Shown here: positions 15,337-22,227 of the stretch, piece after piece
How the letters are laid out: every line of letters begins with the position of its first letter
Numbering within the stretch: the stretch's first letter is position 1
Program-made: the position numbers and the translations under genes
The notes under the pieces: generated by a model
Told to the model about the DNA's origin: nothing
The model's database searches: none
The model's input: only the letters and a program-made list of their open reading frames with translations
NCBI GenBank assembly: GCA_030146615.1
Contig: JASLBL010000297.1
Location: 1-22,227 of the forward strand
Length of the DNA: 22,227 nucleotides
Reading direction: 5' to 3'
From: Actinomycetes bacterium
Lineage (GTDB): Bacteria; Actinomycetota; CALGFH01

Positions 15337-16223
15337 GTGTGGTCGCGCTCGGGGGCGGCCGCGGGCTGGCCGTCACCCTGACCGCCCTGCGGCTGCTCGG
15401 GGTGGAGCCGACGGCGGTGGTGGCCGTGGCCGACGACGGCGGCTCCTCGGGGCGCCTGCGCCGCGACCTCGGGCTGCTCCCGCCGGGCGACCTGCGCAAG
15501 GCCATGCTCGCCCTGGCCGACCCGGCGGCCGAGGTCCGCGAGCTGTTCGCCTACCGGTTCGAGCGCGGCGACCTGGCCGGCCACAACCTGGGCAACCTCG
15601 CCCTGGCCGCCCTCAGCGACCTCAAGGGCGGGTTCATGGAGGCGCTCGAGGAGGCGTCCCGGTGGCTGGGCGTCCACGGGCGGGTGCTGCCGGCCACCCT
15701 GGTCCCGGTGCGGCTCTGCGGCCGGGTCGACGGCCGCCAGGTCCAGGGCCAGGTGGCCATCGGCACGGCCACCGGCCGGGTCGAGTCGGTCTGGCTGGAG
15801 CCCCGCGACCCGGCGGCGGTGCCGGCCGCCGTCCAGGCCGTCCGCGAGGCCGACCTGGTCCTGCTCGGCCCCGGCTCGACCTTCACCTCGGTGGTCCCCA
15901 ACGTGCTCGTCCCCGAGCTGGCCGCGGCCCTGGCCGACGACCCCGAGCGCCTGGTCTACATCTGCAACCTGGAGGCCCAGCCGGGGGAGACCACCGGCTT
16001 CGTTCCCGAGGCCCACCTGGCTGCCATCCTCGCCCACTGCCCGGGACTGCGGGTGGCCACCGTGCTCTGCCAGCGGCCCCGGGACGCGGCCGGGGCGGCC
16101 CGGGAGCTGGCGGCCTTCGCCGAGCTCGGGGCGGCCGTGGTCCACGCCGAGCTGGCCGCCGACGACCACGCCGGCACCCACGACGCCGCCCGTCTGGCCA
16201 CCGCCCTCAAGGAGCTGACGTAG
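15333..16223 (+). CDS. yvcK: YvcK/CofD-family protein (gluconeogenesis factor)
   Basis: The 296-residue protein starts at GTG 15333 (VSVVALGGGRGL), overlapping the rapZ stop by four bases (GTGA). Family landmarks are the N-terminal GGGRGLAVTLTALRLLG, VADDGGSSGRLRRDLGLLPP (residues about 34-53), GHNLGNLALAALSDL, LLGPGSTFTSVVPNVLVPEL and VYICNLEAQPGETTGF. YvcK binds UDP-sugars and, in Bacillus and Mycobacterium (CuvA), is needed for growth on gluconeogenic carbon and for normal cell-wall synthesis and shape. CofD relatives that make coenzyme F420 share the fold, but the rapZ and whiA context and the DDGGSSG motif favour YvcK. No membrane segments are visible. Confidence 0.92.
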   Translation: MSVVALGGGRGLAVTLTALRLLGVEPTAVVAVADDGGSSGRLRRDLGLLPPGDLRKAMLALADPAAEVRELFAYRFERGDLAGHNLGNLALAALSDLKGGFMEALEEASRWLGVHGRVLPATLVPVRLCGRVDGRQVQGQVAIGTATGRVESVWLEPRDPAAVPAAVQAVREADLVLLGPGSTFTSVVPNVLVPELAAALADDPERLVYICNLEAQPGETTGFVPEAHLAAILAHCPGLRVATVLCQRPRDAAGAARELAAFAELGAAVVHAELAADDHAGTHDAARLATALKELT

Positions 16224-16230
16224 GCGGCAG

Positions 16231-17187
16231 ATGAGCAGGGGTGCGTTCACCGTCCGGGTGAAGGAGGAGCTGGCGGCGCTGCGGCCGGCCGCCCCGGCCG
16301 AGCGCCGCGCCCTGCTGGCCGGCCTGCTCCGCTTCGCGGCCACCCTCCACATCGGCGGCACCCTCGGCCCCCGCTACACCCTGGTCCTGGCCACCGGGTC
16401 GGGCGGGGTCGCCCGGCTGGCCTTCTGGCTGCTGCATGCCGGCTACGGGGTCCGGCCCGACTTCCGGGTCCGCGAGGCCGGCGCCCTGGCCCCGCGGGCC
16501 CGCTACGAGCTCGTCCTGGCCGACCGGGTCGAGCGGGTGCTGACCGACACCGGCATCCTCGACGGCGCGGGCCGCCTCAGCTTCGGGGTCGCCGGCGGCC
16601 TGGTCCGGGGCCGGGAGGCGGCCGCCTGCTTCGCCCGGGGGGCGTTCCTGGGCCGCGGCTCGGTGTCGGCCCCGACCCGCGAGCCCCACCTGGAGTTCGG
16701 CGCCCCCGAGGAGCGCACCGCCGCCGACCTGGCCGCCCTCCTGGCCCGCCTCGGCCTGCCGGCCCGGATCGGCGTCCGCGGCCCCGACGAGTACCGGGTG
16801 GTGGTCAAGGGGGGCGAGGCCATCGGCCGGGCCCTGCTGGTCATGGGGGCCCAGACCGCGTACCTGGCCCTGGAGGATGGCCGCATCCGCCGCGAGGTGC
16901 GGCGCGAGGCGGTCCGGCTGGCCAACGCCGACCAGGCCAACCTGCGCCGCAGCGTGGCCGCGGCCATGTCCCAGGTGGCGGCCGTCGAGCAGGCGGTGGC
17001 AAGGCTGGGCTGGGACGGCCTCCCGGCCGACCTGGCCGAGGTGGCCGCCCTCCGCCTGGCCCATCCGGATGCCAGCTTGGGCGAGCTAGGGGCTATGCTC
17101 GACCCACCCCGTTCCAAGGGCGGGGTACTGGGACGTCTGCGCCGAATCCAGGCGTTGACGGCACCAGTTACGGGTAGTGAAGAATGA
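16231..17187 (+). CDS. whiA: DNA-binding protein WhiA
   Basis: WhiA is a transcription regulator of cell division and, in Streptomyces, of sporulation together with WhiB; in Bacillus it affects division and chromosome segregation. The 318-residue protein has the expected two halves: an N-terminal, catalytically dead LAGLIDADG-type domain (FTVRVKEELAALRPAAPAE, CFARGAFLGRGSVSAPTREP, HLEF) and a C-terminal helix-turn-helix (VAALRLAHPDASLGELGAML, then PPRSKGGVLGRLRRI). The ATG lies 7 bp after the yvcK stop with GGCGG upstream. It ends the coupled uvrC-rapZ-yvcK-whiA run; gap begins 33 bp later, and its promoter may lie in the last whiA codons. Confidence 0.93.
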   Translation: MSRGAFTVRVKEELAALRPAAPAERRALLAGLLRFAATLHIGGTLGPRYTLVLATGSGGVARLAFWLLHAGYGVRPDFRVREAGALAPRARYELVLADRVERVLTDTGILDGAGRLSFGVAGGLVRGREAAACFARGAFLGRGSVSAPTREPHLEFGAPEERTAADLAALLARLGLPARIGVRGPDEYRVVVKGGEAIGRALLVMGAQTAYLALEDGRIRREVRREAVRLANADQANLRRSVAAAMSQVAAVEQAVARLGWDGLPADLAEVAALRLAHPDASLGELGAMLDPPRSKGGVLGRLRRIQALTAPVTGSEE

Positions 17188-17220
17188 GCCGGATCGTTCA
17201 ACCTCCCAGGGAGGACACCC

Positions 17221-18219
17221 ATGACCGTCCGCGTCGGCATCAACGGCTTCGGCCGCATCGGCCGCAACTACCTCAGGGCCGCCAGGGGCAAGGACGTCGA
17301 GATCGTCGCCGTCAACGACCTGACTGACAACAAGACCCTCGCCCACCTGCTCAAGTACGACTCGACCTTTGGCCGGCTGGACGACGAGGTGTCCTACGAC
17401 GAGGAGTCGATCACCGTCGGCGGCCGGCGGATCGTGGCCAGCGCCCAGAAGGACCCGGCCGAGCTGCCCTGGGGCGACCTCGGCGCGGACGTGGTCATCG
17501 AGTCGACCGGCCGGTTCACCAAGCGCGACGACGCCGCCCTCCACCTCAAGGGCGGGGCCAGGAAGGTCATCATCTCGGCCCCGGCCAAGGACGAGGACGT
17601 CACCATCGTCATGGGGATCAACCACGACCGGTACGACCCGGCCAGCCACGACATCATCTCCAACGCCTCCTGCACCACCAACTCGGTGGTGCCCCTGGCC
17701 AAGGTCCTGCTCGACACCTTCGGGATCGAGAAGGGCTACATGACGACCATCCACGCCTATACCAACGACCAGGTCATCCTCGACTTCCCGCACAAGGACC
17801 TGCGCCGGGCCCGCTCGGCGGCGGTCAACACCATCCCCACCTCGACCGGCGCGGCCAAGGCCGCCTCCCTGGTCATCCCCGAGCTCAAGGGCAAGCTGGA
17901 CGGCATCGCCCTGCGGGTCCCGGTCGAGGACGGCTCCCTCACCGACCTGGCCGTGGTGCTGAGCCGCGACACCACCGTCGAGGAGATCAACGACGCCTAC
18001 CGGCAGGCCTCCGAGGGGCCGCTGCGGGGGATCATCCGCTACTCGACCGACCCGATCGTCTCCCGCGACATCGTCGGCGACGACGCCTCCTGCATCTTCG
18101 ACTCGCCCCTCACCCAGTGCAACGGCAACCTGGCCAAGGTGTTCGGCTGGTACGACAACGAGTGGGGCTACTCGAGCCGGCTTGTCGACCTGACCGTGCT
18201 GGTCGGCCAGCAGCTGTAG
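17221..18219 (+). CDS. gap: Glyceraldehyde-3-phosphate dehydrogenase, type I
   Basis: This enzyme oxidises glyceraldehyde-3-phosphate to 1,3-bisphosphoglycerate with NAD+ in glycolysis. At 332 residues it has standard length, with the Rossmann start (VGINGFGRIGRNYLRA), the nucleotide-binding VNDLTD, the catalytic SNASCTTNSVVPLAK with Cys151, the partner His178 in TTIHAYTNDQ, and the C-terminal WYDNEWGYSSR. The acidic NDLTD after beta-strand 2 favours NAD over NADP. The ATG has a strong GGGAGG 7 bases upstream. A TTGACG (17155-17160) inside the whiA end could be a -35 element, but the matching -10 (AAGAAT, 19 bases away) is weak. pgk follows by 4 bp. Confidence 0.97.
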   Translation: MTVRVGINGFGRIGRNYLRAARGKDVEIVAVNDLTDNKTLAHLLKYDSTFGRLDDEVSYDEESITVGGRRIVASAQKDPAELPWGDLGADVVIESTGRFTKRDDAALHLKGGARKVIISAPAKDEDVTIVMGINHDRYDPASHDIISNASCTTNSVVPLAKVLLDTFGIEKGYMTTIHAYTNDQVILDFPHKDLRRARSAAVNTIPTSTGAAKAASLVIPELKGKLDGIALRVPVEDGSLTDLAVVLSRDTTVEEINDAYRQASEGPLRGIIRYSTDPIVSRDIVGDDASCIFDSPLTQCNGNLAKVFGWYDNEWGYSSRLVDLTVLVGQQL

Positions 18220-18223
18220 TCCG

Positions 18224-19405
18224 ATGGAGCTGCGCACGGTCGACCGGGCCGACGTCGCCGGCAGGCGGGTCCTGGTCCGCAACGACTTCAACGTGCCCCT
18301 GGAGGACGGCCAGGTCACCGATGATCTAAGAATCCGGGCCGCCGTCCCGACCCTGCGGTGGCTGCTCGACCACGGCGCCAAGGTGATCTGCTGCTCCCAC
18401 CTCGGCCGGCCCAAGGGCAAGCCCGACCCGAAGTACTCCCTGGCGCCGGTCCGGCCGGTGCTGGCCGACCGGCTCGGCGCCGAGGTCGTGTTCGTCGACG
18501 ACGTCGCCGGCGACCAGGCCCGCCAGGCCGCCGAGGCGCTCGGCGACGGGCAGGTGCTGCTGCTCCAGAACCTCCGCTACGAGCCCGGCGAGGAGAAGAA
18601 CGACCCCGAGCTGGCCGACCGGCTGGCCGCCCTGGCCGAGATCTACGTCGACGACGCCTTCGGGGCCGCCCACCGGGCCCACGCCTCGGTGGTCGGGGTG
18701 GCCGAGCGCCTGCCCGCCTACGCCGGCTCCCTGCTGGCCGGCGAGGTCAAGGAGCTGTCGCGGCTGCTGGAGGACCCCGAGCGGCCGTTCGTGGCCGTGC
18801 TCGGGGGCAGCAAGGTCTCGGACAAGCTGGCCGTGCTCGACAACCTCCTCGGCCGGGTGGACAGCCTGGTCGTGGGCGGCGGCATGTGCTTCACCTTCCT
18901 GGCCGCCCAGGGCCACGAGATCGGCGACTCACTGTTCGAGCCCGAGCAGGTCGAGGCCGTCCGCCAGCTGCTGGCGACGGCCGGCAGCCAGGGCAAGCCG
19001 GTGCTGCTGCCCACCGACGTGGTCGTGGCCCGCGAGGTCAGCGAGAACGCCGAGACCCGGACCGTACCCGCCGACGGGATCGAGCCCGGCTGGAAGGGTC
19101 TGGACATCGGCCCGGCGACGGCCAAGGCGTTCGCCGCCGCCGTCGCCGACGCCCGGACGGTGTTCTGGAACGGGCCCATGGGCGTGTTCGAGCTGGAGCC
19201 GTTCGCCGCCGGCACCAAGGCGGTCGCCGAGGCGGTGGCCGCCGCCGACGGCTACACGGTGGTCGGCGGGGGCGACTCGGCCGCCGCCCTGGCCCAGCTC
19301 GGCCTGGCCGACCGGGTCGACCACCTGTCCACCGGCGGCGGGGCCAGCCTCGAGCTGCTCGAGGGCAAGACCCTGCCCGGCGTCGCCGCCATCCCCACCG
19401 TCTGA
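18224..19405 (+). CDS. pgk: Phosphoglycerate kinase
   Basis: The enzyme transfers the acyl phosphate of 1,3-bisphosphoglycerate to ADP, the first ATP-yielding step of glycolysis. The 393-residue cytoplasmic protein has the two-lobed family pattern: VLVRNDFNVPLEDGQVTDD and SHLGRPKGKPDPKYSL for the sugar-phosphate lobe, LLQNLRYEPGEEKND, YVDDAFGAAHRAHASVVG, then VAVLGGSKVSDKLAVLDNL, WNGPMGVFELEPFA and the nucleotide-lobe end VVGGGDSAAAL plus HLSTGGGASLELLEGK. All usual active-site stretches are intact. It starts 4 bp after gap and is followed 13 bp later by tpiA, so the three form an operon. Confidence 0.97.
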   Translation: MELRTVDRADVAGRRVLVRNDFNVPLEDGQVTDDLRIRAAVPTLRWLLDHGAKVICCSHLGRPKGKPDPKYSLAPVRPVLADRLGAEVVFVDDVAGDQARQAAEALGDGQVLLLQNLRYEPGEEKNDPELADRLAALAEIYVDDAFGAAHRAHASVVGVAERLPAYAGSLLAGEVKELSRLLEDPERPFVAVLGGSKVSDKLAVLDNLLGRVDSLVVGGGMCFTFLAAQGHEIGDSLFEPEQVEAVRQLLATAGSQGKPVLLPTDVVVAREVSENAETRTVPADGIEPGWKGLDIGPATAKAFAAAVADARTVFWNGPMGVFELEPFAAGTKAVAEAVAAADGYTVVGGGDSAAALAQLGLADRVDHLSTGGGASLELLEGKTLPGVAAIPTV

Positions 19406-19418
19406 AGGAGGGCCCGCC

Positions 19419-20201
19419 GTGGCGCGCCGCCCGCTGATCGCCGGCAACTGGAAGATGCACAAGACCCACCTGGAGGGCGTCCAGCTCACCCAGAAGCTGG
19501 CCTGGGCGCTGTCGCGCGAGGACACCGACGCCGTCGAGGTCGCCGTCTGCCCGCCGTTCACCGCCCTGCGCAGCGTCGGCACCCTGATCGACGGCGACAA
19601 GCTGCCGATCGCCCTCGGCGCCCAGAACTGCCATCCTGAGCCTCAGGGCGCCTACACCGGCGAGATCTCGGCCCCGATGCTGGCCAAGCTGGGCGTCCGG
19701 TACGTGATCGTCGGCCACTCGGAGCGCCGACAGTACTTCGCCGAAGACGACGAGCTGGTCAACCGCAAGGCCAAGGCCGTGCTCGGCGCCGACATGCGCC
19801 CGATCGTCTGCGTCGGCGAGGTCCTTGAGGAGCGGGAGTCCGGCCGCACCGCCGAGGTCGTCCAGACCCAGGTCCGCGGCTCCCTGGCCGGCCTCGGCGG
19901 CGACCAGGTGGCCGGCCTGGTCGTCGCCTACGAGCCCGTCTGGGCCATCGGCACCGGCCGCGCCGCCACCGCCGACGACGCCCAGGAGACGATCGCCGTC
20001 ATCCGGGCCACCGTCGCCGAGCTGGTCGGCCAGTCCGCCGCCGACGAGCTCCGCATCCAGTACGGCGGCAGCGTCAAGTCCAGCAACGCCGAGGAGCTGG
20101 CGGCCAAGCCTGACGTCGACGGCGCCCTGGTCGGTGGGGCCAGCCTCGACGCCGACGAGTTCACCCTGATCATCAAGGGGTCGGCCCGCCGCGCCCGCTG
20201 A
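19419..20201 (+). CDS. tpiA: Triosephosphate isomerase
   Basis: The enzyme interconverts dihydroxyacetone phosphate and glyceraldehyde-3-phosphate. The 260-residue TIM barrel shows all catalytic residues: Lys12 (GNWKMH), His100 (VGHSERR) and Glu172 (AYEPVWAIGTG, the flexible-loop motif), plus the phosphate-binding IQYGGSVKSSN and LVGGASLD. The start is GTG at 19419, with GAAGGAGGG ending 6 bases upstream, reading MARRPLIAGNWKMH. It follows pgk by 13 bp. The stop is directly followed by a possible -10 (TACACT) for secG, so secG may have its own promoter as well as read-through from the glycolytic operon. Confidence 0.97.
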   Translation: MARRPLIAGNWKMHKTHLEGVQLTQKLAWALSREDTDAVEVAVCPPFTALRSVGTLIDGDKLPIALGAQNCHPEPQGAYTGEISAPMLAKLGVRYVIVGHSERRQYFAEDDELVNRKAKAVLGADMRPIVCVGEVLEERESGRTAEVVQTQVRGSLAGLGGDQVAGLVVAYEPVWAIGTGRAATADDAQETIAVIRATVAELVGQSAADELRIQYGGSVKSSNAEELAAKPDVDGALVGGASLDADEFTLIIKGSARRAR

Positions 20202-20207
20202 TACACT
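20202..20207 (+). promoter_or_regulatory. Possible -10 upstream of secG
   Basis: TACACT follows the tpiA stop codon directly and would give a leader of about 38 bases ending in the AAGGA ribosome-binding site of secG. No -35 is evident. Confidence 0.3.
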
Positions 20208-20252
20208 CGCCCGGTCTCGCCGGTCGTCTCCTCGTGCGCTAAGGACTGCCCG

Positions 20253-20483
20253 ATGATCCCGCTGCTGATCGTCGTCGACGTGATCGCGTCGCTCACCCTA
20301 ATCCTGTTCATCCTCCTCCACGCCGGCCGCGGCGGCGGCCTCTCCGACATGTTCGGCGGCGGCATGAACACCAGCCTCGGCGGCTCCACCGTGGTCGAAC
20401 GCAACCTCGACCGCCTCACCGTCGCCGCCGCCACCGTGTTTGGGATCACCAGCGTCCTGCTGGCCCTCATGCTCGAGCCGTAG
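20253..20483 (+). CDS. secG: Preprotein translocase subunit SecG
   Basis: SecG is the small accessory subunit of the SecYEG channel. The 76-residue product has the expected layout: a first membrane helix (about residues 2-23, LLIVVDVIASLTLILFILL), the conserved HAGRGGGLSDMFGGG loop, a cytoplasmic stretch (GGSTVVERNLDRLT), and a second helix (about 54-74). The ATG has AAGGA (20241-20245) with 7-base spacing. Its place after gap-pgk-tpiA is the usual actinobacterial arrangement. Confidence 0.95.
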   Translation: MIPLLIVVDVIASLTLILFILLHAGRGGGLSDMFGGGMNTSLGGSTVVERNLDRLTVAAATVFGITSVLLALMLEP

Positions 20484-20505
20484 GCGCCGGGATCCCCGTG
20501 CTCCC

Positions 20506-22083
20506 GTGATCGCCGTGAGGCGGCGCACGGCGGTCCTTGCCCTCCTCGCCCTCGCCGCCGTGGCCGGGTGCACGAGCGGCGGGTCGGACGCCCCCGGCGG
20601 GTCCGGCGGGTCCGGCGGGGGAGGGGCCTACCGGGGCCGGACCGGCGGGACCCTGGCGATCGCCCTGCTCGACCCGGGCCCCCTCGACCCCGGCCGAGCC
20701 GAAGGTCTCGAGGACGAGGTCGTCCTCGGCAACCTGTTCGACGGCCTGACTACCATCGACCCTTCGGGCGCCGTCCGCCCCGCGGTCGCCGCCTCCTGGT
20801 CCAGCCACCCGGACCTGCGCCGCTGGGAGTTCCGCCTCCGCCCCGACGCCCGCTGGTCCGACGGCACCCCGCTCCGCTCCACCGACTTCACCTTCGCCTG
20901 GCACCGCCTCGCCGACCCGACGACCAGACCCCGCCCACCGGCCCGCACCCTGCTGTCCGGCGTGACCGGCTACCGGGAGTTCGCCGCCGGCCGGGCCGAC
21001 TCGATCACCGGCCTCCACACTCCCGACCCGGCCACCCTGGTGGTCGAGCTCGACCACCCGTTCGCCGACCTCCCGGCCCTTGTCGCCGCCCTCCCCCTGT
21101 CCCCGCTGCCCTCGGCGGAGGTGGGCCCCGACCCAGCCGCCTACCTGACCCGACCGGTCGGCAACGGCCCCTTCCGCCTGGCCGCCCCGGCCCGCCCGGG
21201 TCGCGCCCTGACCCTGGACCGCAACCCCGCCTACTGGGGCGCCCCGGCGCTCCTCGACAAGGTCAGCGTGCACGTCGCCCCTGACGAGCAGACCGCCTGG
21301 CTGGAGCTCCAGAACGGCCAGGTCGCGTTCGCCCCCGTCCCCCCCGACCAGCTCCACGCGGCCCGCACCGTCCACGGCCCCTCCGCCGACGGCCGCACCA
21401 CCCCTGGCCTCCTCCAGGGCCCAGCCCTCATCACCTGGCAGCTGACCTTCAACCGCAGGTCGACCCCGGCCCGCGACCCCGGCTGGCGCCAGGCCGTCTC
21501 CCTGGCCATCGACCGCAACCGCCTCGCCACCACCCTCGCCGGATCCCCGGCAACGGGCCTGGTTCCTCCCGGCACCCCAGGACGCGGTGCGGCCGCCTCT
21601 CCCTGCCCGGCCTGCACGCACGATCCCGCCAAGGCCCGCACCCTGCTGGCCAAGGCCAGGACGACCTCCACCCCGGTCACTCTGGCCATCCCCCCCGGCC
21701 CCGAGGCCCGCCGCGTCGCCACCCTGGTCGCCGACGACCTGACCGCGGCCGGGATCAAGCTCACCTCCACCCCGACCCCCAAGGATGAGACGCCGCTGAC
21801 GCTGGTACGCGGGGTCGCCCCCTACCCCCGCCCCGACCCGTTCCTCGCTCCCTCCTCGACCACCCCCCCGGCCAAGCCCCTCCTCGAGCAGGCCCGCACC
21901 ACCCCCGACGAGCCCGCCCGGGCCACCCTCTACCAGCAGGCCGAGGCCGCCATCCTGACCGACCTCACCGCAGCCCCCCTGTTCACCGAGCACCACGCCG
22001 CCGTACTGGCTCCTGGCCCTCAGGGCTTCAACCTCACCCCCTGGAACACCCTCGACCTGGCCGCCATCAGCCTCCCCGCCTGA
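20506..22083 (+). CDS. ABC-transporter solute-binding lipoprotein, family 5 (oligopeptide/dipeptide type)
   Basis: The product (525 residues from the GTG at 20506; GTG 20515 also possible) has a basic start, a hydrophobic signal and a lipobox (LALAAVAGC) with Cys22, then a Gly/Ser linker. The mature part is a family 5 binding protein of the DppA/OppA type: GTLAIALLDPG, EVVLGNLFDGLTTID, VAASWSSHPDLRRWEFRLRP, ARWSDGTPLRSTDFTFAWHR, the GNGPFRL motif, LDRNPAYWG and RQAVSLAIDRNRLA. Such proteins capture peptides or similar ligands outside the membrane for an ABC importer. No permease or ATPase gene follows before the tRNA, so it is an orphan here. The C-terminal third is Thr/Pro-rich and less conserved. 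There is no obvious ribosome-binding site, so the start is uncertain. Confidence 0.88.
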   Translation: MIAVRRRTAVLALLALAAVAGCTSGGSDAPGGSGGSGGGGAYRGRTGGTLAIALLDPGPLDPGRAEGLEDEVVLGNLFDGLTTIDPSGAVRPAVAASWSSHPDLRRWEFRLRPDARWSDGTPLRSTDFTFAWHRLADPTTRPRPPARTLLSGVTGYREFAAGRADSITGLHTPDPATLVVELDHPFADLPALVAALPLSPLPSAEVGPDPAAYLTRPVGNGPFRLAAPARPGRALTLDRNPAYWGAPALLDKVSVHVAPDEQTAWLELQNGQVAFAPVPPDQLHAARTVHGPSADGRTTPGLLQGPALITWQLTFNRRSTPARDPGWRQAVSLAIDRNRLATTLAGSPATGLVPPGTPGRGAAASPCPACTHDPAKARTLLAKARTTSTPVTLAIPPGPEARRVATLVADDLTAAGIKLTSTPTPKDETPLTLVRGVAPYPRPDPFLAPSSTTPPAKPLLEQARTTPDEPARATLYQQAEAAILTDLTAAPLFTEHHAAVLAPGPQGFNLTPWNTLDLAAISLPA

Positions 22084-22108
22084 CCCGCTCGACCCGAACC
22101 CCCTTTGC

Positions 22109-22114
22109 TACAAT
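22109..22114 (+). promoter_or_regulatory. -10 element of the tRNA-Leu gene
   Basis: TACAAT sits 23 bases before the 5' end of the tRNA in an otherwise very GC-rich gap, at the expected distance for a short 5' leader. The -35 region is not distinct. Confidence 0.5.
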
Positions 22115-22137
22115 CCGCCCGCACCCAGGTGCACCAC

Positions 22138-22222
22138 GTCGGAGTGGCGGAATAGGCAGACGCGCTAGGTTGAGGGCCTAGTGTCCTGATAGGACGTGGG
22201 GGTTCAAGTCCCCCCTCCGACA
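22138..22222 (+). tRNA. tRNA-Leu (anticodon GAG)
   Basis: A full class II cloverleaf can be drawn. The acceptor stem GTCGGAG (22138-22144) pairs perfectly with CTCCGAC (22215-22221), followed by discriminator A. The D arm is GCG...CGC. The anticodon stem CTAGG/CCTAG (22165-22169, 22177-22181) encloses TTGAGGG, with anticodon GAG at 22172-22174. The long variable arm GTCCT-gat-AGGAC (22183-22195) is diagnostic of Leu or Ser tRNAs. The T arm is GGGGG-TTCAAGT-CCCCC. The discriminator A and the GAG anticodon give leucine (CUC/CUU codons). CCA does not directly follow the discriminator (the genome reads ACCCCA), so it is added enzymatically. Confidence 0.97.
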
Positions 22223-22227
22223 CCCCA

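Noticed and set aside
20440..20505. The ATG at 20440 as the start of the solute-binding protein
   Set aside because: It lies inside secG and would put 22 polar, Arg- and Ser-rich residues before the signal peptide. The GTG codons at 20506 or 20515 give a normal lipoprotein signal.

Overview
The window is a gene-dense stretch of a chromosome with very high G+C, from an actinobacterium (Actinomycetota). The evidence is the gene order uvrC-rapZ-yvcK-whiA-gap-pgk-tpiA-secG, the sporulation-type regulator whiA, frequent GTG starts, 1- and 4-base start/stop overlaps, and TANNNT -10 hexamers with no clear -35 partner. Some pairings, such as murA beside uvrB and a 42-bp repeat inside genes, suggest an uncultured or deep-branching lineage rather than a classical Streptomyces or Mycobacterium. 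That placement is inference.

Layout. Positions 1-1610 hold the 3' part of a HAD-family hydrolase overlapping a DUF2785 protein, ending at a strong hairpin (1657-1680). On the minus strand, murA (2225-3502) is followed by a CREST/ceramidase-like membrane protein (1707-2207). Divergent from murA is uvrB (3662-5722), interrupted by an in-frame TAG at codon 98. A MecA-like class B penicillin-binding protein follows (5732-7618). A minus-strand pair, an MBL-fold hydrolase and a small lipoprotein (7622-8691), converges on it. uvrA (8796-11753) is divergent from that pair and appears to start at CTG. The 752 bp between uvrA and uvrC holds fragments resembling three unrelated genes plus one small membrane-protein ORF. 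From 12506 onward comes the coupled run uvrC-rapZ-yvcK-whiA, then the glycolytic genes gap-pgk-tpiA, then secG, an oligopeptide-type solute-binding lipoprotein, and tRNA-Leu(GAG) at the right edge.

How the genes fit together. All three subunits of nucleotide excision repair (UvrA, UvrB, UvrC) are here, each with an oddity: a CTG start, an amber codon in the beta-hairpin, and a C-terminal tail made by a dispersed repeat. MurA and the penicillin-binding protein act at the first and last steps of peptidoglycan synthesis. RapZ and YvcK are linked in other bacteria to control of cell-envelope precursors and carbon flux, and WhiA to cell division. Gap, Pgk and TpiA are consecutive lower-glycolysis enzymes.

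I found no convincing new multi-gene system. The items most worth a second look are the uvrB amber codon, the gene-relic interval, the in-frame 42-bp repeat shared by two genes, the uvrA CTG start, and the Cys-to-Asp MurA active site. Everything is read by eye from the sequence; no searches or structure predictions were run.
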